The notes under the pieces are model-generated. The model was given only the letters and a program-made list of their open reading frames with translations, did not search any database and was not told the DNA's origin. This document shows, piece by piece, positions 61,850 to 64,000 of a DNA stretch of 64,000 bases. Origin of the DNA: Rhodocyclales bacterium. GTDB lineage: Bacteria; Pseudomonadota; Gammaproteobacteria; Burkholderiales; Rhodocyclaceae. Within the stretch, counting starts at the first letter, position 1, and each line of letters opens with the position of its first letter. The stretch covers positions 1 to 64,000 of the forward strand of contig PQAF01000010.1 in assembly GCA_003105015.1 (NCBI GenBank), given 5' to 3'. The position numbers and the translations under genes were made by a program.

Positions 61850-63139
61850 ATGGTTCCCAGACTGACGACCGCCCTCACCGGCCCGCTGCTCGACCTCGAG
61901 CGGACCTTCCTCGACCGCGCCACGGCCATCGAGCAGTGGTTCCGCGCCCAGTGGCACGAGCACACGCCGCCGTTCTACTGCTCGGTCGACCTGCGCAATG
62001 CCGGCTTCAAGCTGGCGCCGGTGGACACCAACCTCTTCCCCGGCGGCTTCAACAACCTCAACCCGGCCTTCCTGCCGCTGTGCGTGCAGGCGGCGATGAC
62101 GGCGATCGAGAAGATCTGCCCGGATGCGAAGAACCTACTGCTGATCCCCGAGAGCCACACGCGCAACCAGTTCTATCTGATGAACGTGGCGCGCCTGGCG
62201 ACCATTCTCAACCGCACCGGCCTCGCCGTGCGCATCGGCACGCTGCTCCCCGAGATCACGGCGCCGACCCCGCTCGATCTGCCGGACGGTTCGAAACTGC
62301 TGCTCGAGCCGCTCAAGCGCCTGAACGGCCGCCTCGGCCTGGACGGTTTCGATCCCTGCGCGATCCTGCTCAACAACGACCTCTCCGGCGGCGTGCCGGC
62401 GATCCTCGACGGCCTGCACGAGCAGACCCTCATCCCGCCGCTGCATGCCGGCTGGCACATCCGCCGCAAGTCGCGCCACTTTGCCGCCTACGACCGCGTG
62501 GCGGGCGATTTCGCCCGGGCGGTGGGCATCGACCCCTGGCTGATCAATCCGGATTTCGCCGTCTGCGGCCAGATCAACTTCCAGGAGCGCCAGGGCGAGG
62601 AGTGCCTGGCCGACAATGTCGACACGGTGCTGACGCGGGTCAAGGCCAAGTACGCCCAGTACGGCGTCAAGGAGCAGCCTTTCGTCATCGTCAAGGCCGA
62701 CGCCGGCACCTACGGCATGGGCATCATGACGGTGCGCGATGCATCCGAAGTGAAGGGCCTCAACCGCAAGCAGCGCAACAAGATGGCGGTGGTGAAGGAG
62801 GGCCTGCAGGTCACCGAGGTCATCATCCAGGAAGGCGTGCACACCCACGAGACGATCGAGGGCAACGTCGCCGAGCCGGTGGTATACATGATCGACCGCT
62901 ACGTCGTCGGCGGCTTCTACCGGGTGAACACCGAGCGCGGCCGCGACGAGAACCTCAACGCGCCCGGCATGCGCTTCGAACCGCTCGCCTTCGACTGCGG
63001 CTGCACCATGCCCGACTACAACTGCGCGCCCGACGACGCGCCGAACCGCTTCTTCGCCTATGGCGTGGTGGCGCGCCTGGCGCTGCTGGCCGCCGCCGTG
63101 GAACTGGAGCTCTCCGCCCCGCCGCAGGATATCGCGTGA
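61850..63139 (+). CDS. gshA: Glutamate-cysteine ligase, GshA family of betaproteobacteria
   Basis: This enzyme makes gamma-glutamylcysteine, the first step of glutathione synthesis. The 429 residues belong to the TIGR02049-type family (Acidithiobacillus/betaproteobacteria) rather than the E. coli GshA family. Characteristic stretches are DTNLFPGGFNNLNPAFLPL, CGQINFQERQGEECLADN, FVIVKADAGTYGMGIMTVRD and EGVHTHETIEGNVAEPVVYMIDRYVVGG. It overlaps gshB by four bases (GTGA). Confidence 0.92.
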   Translation: MVPRLTTALTGPLLDLERTFLDRATAIEQWFRAQWHEHTPPFYCSVDLRNAGFKLAPVDTNLFPGGFNNLNPAFLPLCVQAAMTAIEKICPDAKNLLLIPESHTRNQFYLMNVARLATILNRTGLAVRIGTLLPEITAPTPLDLPDGSKLLLEPLKRLNGRLGLDGFDPCAILLNNDLSGGVPAILDGLHEQTLIPPLHAGWHIRRKSRHFAAYDRVAGDFARAVGIDPWLINPDFAVCGQINFQERQGEECLADNVDTVLTRVKAKYAQYGVKEQPFVIVKADAGTYGMGIMTVRDASEVKGLNRKQRNKMAVVKEGLQVTEVIIQEGVHTHETIEGNVAEPVVYMIDRYVVGGFYRVNTERGRDENLNAPGMRFEPLAFDCGCTMPDYNCAPDDAPNRFFAYGVVARLALLAAAVELELSAPPQDIA

Positions 63140-64000
63140 AATTTGCATTCGTCCTCGATCCCCTGGAGCAGCTGAAGGCCTACAAGGACTCCAGCGTCGC
63201 CATGATGCGCGCGGCGCAGGCGCGCGGCCATGAAGTCTCCGCGATCATGCGGCCCGCCTTGACCTGGCGCGACGGTGCCGTGCATGCCGCCGCCTCGCGC
63301 CTGACGGTGCGCGAGGACCACCACGACTGGTTCGAGGCGCAGGCACCGGTGGAGGCGCCGCTCGACGCCTTCGACGCCGTGCTGATGCGCCAGGACCCGC
63401 CCTTCGACATGGAGTACGTTGCCGCCACCTGGCTGCTGGAACGCGCTCAGGCGGCGGGTGCCCGCGTCATCAACGATCCGCGCGCCGTGCGCGACCATTC
63501 CGAGAAGCTCGCCATCCTGGAGTTTCCGCAGCTCATTCCGGAGACCGTCGTGGCGCGCGAGGCGGAGGCGCTGCAGGCCTTCATCGACGCCGCCGGCGAC
63601 GCCATCCTCAAGCCCCTCGACGGCATGGGCGGCAGCGGCGTGTTCCGCGTCCGCCGCGACGACCCCAACCGCAACGTCATCGTCGAGACCCTCACCGGCC
63701 ACGGCGCGCGCAGCATCATGGCGCAGCATTTCCTGCCGCAGATCGCCGAGGGCGACAAGCGCATCCTGCTCATCGGCGGCGAGACCGTGCCCTTCGCCCT
63801 GGCGCGCATCCCCAAGCCGGGCGAGACGCGCGGCAACCTCGCCACCGGCGGCACCGGCGTGGCGCAGCCGCTGACCGTGCACGACCGCGAGATCGCCGAG
63901 GCCCTGGCGCCGGTGCTGCACGCGCGCGGCATCCTGCTCGCCGGCATCGACGTCATCGGCAACCGCCTCACCGAAATCAACGTCACCAGCCCGACCTGCT
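63136..64000 (+). CDS. gshB: Glutathione synthetase, truncated by window edge
   Basis: GshB adds glycine to gamma-glutamylcysteine. The visible 288 codons start at GTG 63136 (KFAFVLDPLEQLKAYKDSS). They include the ATP-grasp signatures VINDPRAVRDHSEKL, ILKPLDGMGGSGVFR, ALARIPKPGETRGNLATGG and the final INVTSPTC. Only about the last 30 residues are missing, cut by the window end. It is translationally coupled to gshA. Confidence 0.96.
   Translation, partial: MKFAFVLDPLEQLKAYKDSSVAMMRAAQARGHEVSAIMRPALTWRDGAVHAAASRLTVREDHHDWFEAQAPVEAPLDAFDAVLMRQDPPFDMEYVAATWLLERAQAAGARVINDPRAVRDHSEKLAILEFPQLIPETVVAREAEALQAFIDAAGDAILKPLDGMGGSGVFRVRRDDPNRNVIVETLTGHGARSIMAQHFLPQIAEGDKRILLIGGETVPFALARIPKPGETRGNLATGGTGVAQPLTVHDREIAEALAPVLHARGILLAGIDVIGNRLTEINVTSPTC

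Noticed and set aside
60596..61963. Upstream extension of the acyltransferase frame
   Set aside because: It is antisense to the methyltransferase gene. The acyltransferase domain begins only at 60595.

Overview
The window is a contiguous chromosomal segment from a GC-rich betaproteobacterium, most like the Rhodocyclales or neighbouring orders. That placement is inferred from gene content and order, not from a database search. The pointers are rpmH-rnpA-yidD-yidC-mnmE diverging from dnaA-dnaN-gyrB with no recF, the run rsmB-DUF4390-ntrY-ntrX-trkA-trkH, the porin-glnK-amtB trio, DUF1840, UbiK, and the GshA/GshB pair at the right edge. No rRNA, tRNA, CRISPR array, prophage or insertion sequence is visible.

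Layout. Positions 1-10.7 kb are the replication-origin region: a TSUP permease, a perfect parS-type palindrome, mnmE, yidC, yidD, rnpA and a 44-codon rpmH on the minus strand, then dnaA, an AT-rich DnaA-box-bearing spacer (probable oriC), dnaN, gyrB and a metallo-hydrolase. Positions 10.7-18.4 kb hold topB, smg, dprA and a LysM protein (minus), and def, fmt and htpX (plus). Positions 18.4-25.1 kb form one tightly overlapping minus-strand operon: homospermidine synthase, an acetyl-CoA-synthetase-type ligase, E1-alpha, E1-beta and E2 of a 2-oxo-acid dehydrogenase, and a dedicated acyl carrier protein. Positions 25.2-36.5 kb run forward: DUF454, rsmB, DUF4390, the NtrY kinase, an NtrX whose AAA+ domain has decayed, TrkA, two tandem TrkH paralogues and hemE. 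A 400-bp AT-rich gap with DnaA boxes precedes priA.

Positions 39-42 kb (an MFS transporter, a MOSC protein and a beta-carbonic anhydrase) are studded with three copies of a GC-rich palindromic repeat; a fourth copy sits between ntrY and ntrX. metH follows. Its leader carries what looks like a SAM-II riboswitch pseudoknot followed at once by an intrinsic terminator. Positions 46-50.5 kb hold a small lipoprotein, a rhodanese, a membrane thioredoxin, a second MFS transporter and comM. Positions 50.5-53.3 kb hold hemerythrin and a MarR/cytochrome b561/YceI/YceI operon, whose promoter is buried inside a 47-bp palindrome. Positions 53.3-56.6 kb hold ubiK and the nitrogen-regulated porin-glnK-amtB operon with a sigma54 promoter. 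The right end holds purU, an ABC-F protein, a coiled-coil exported protein, an acyltransferase, a solitary adenine methyltransferase, gshA and a truncated gshB.

The strongest leads are the SAM-II/terminator leader of metH, the ligase-dehydrogenase-ACP operon, the decayed NtrX, the 90-bp identity patch between the two trkH genes, the dispersed repeat that invades gene ends, and the DnaA-box cluster in front of priA.
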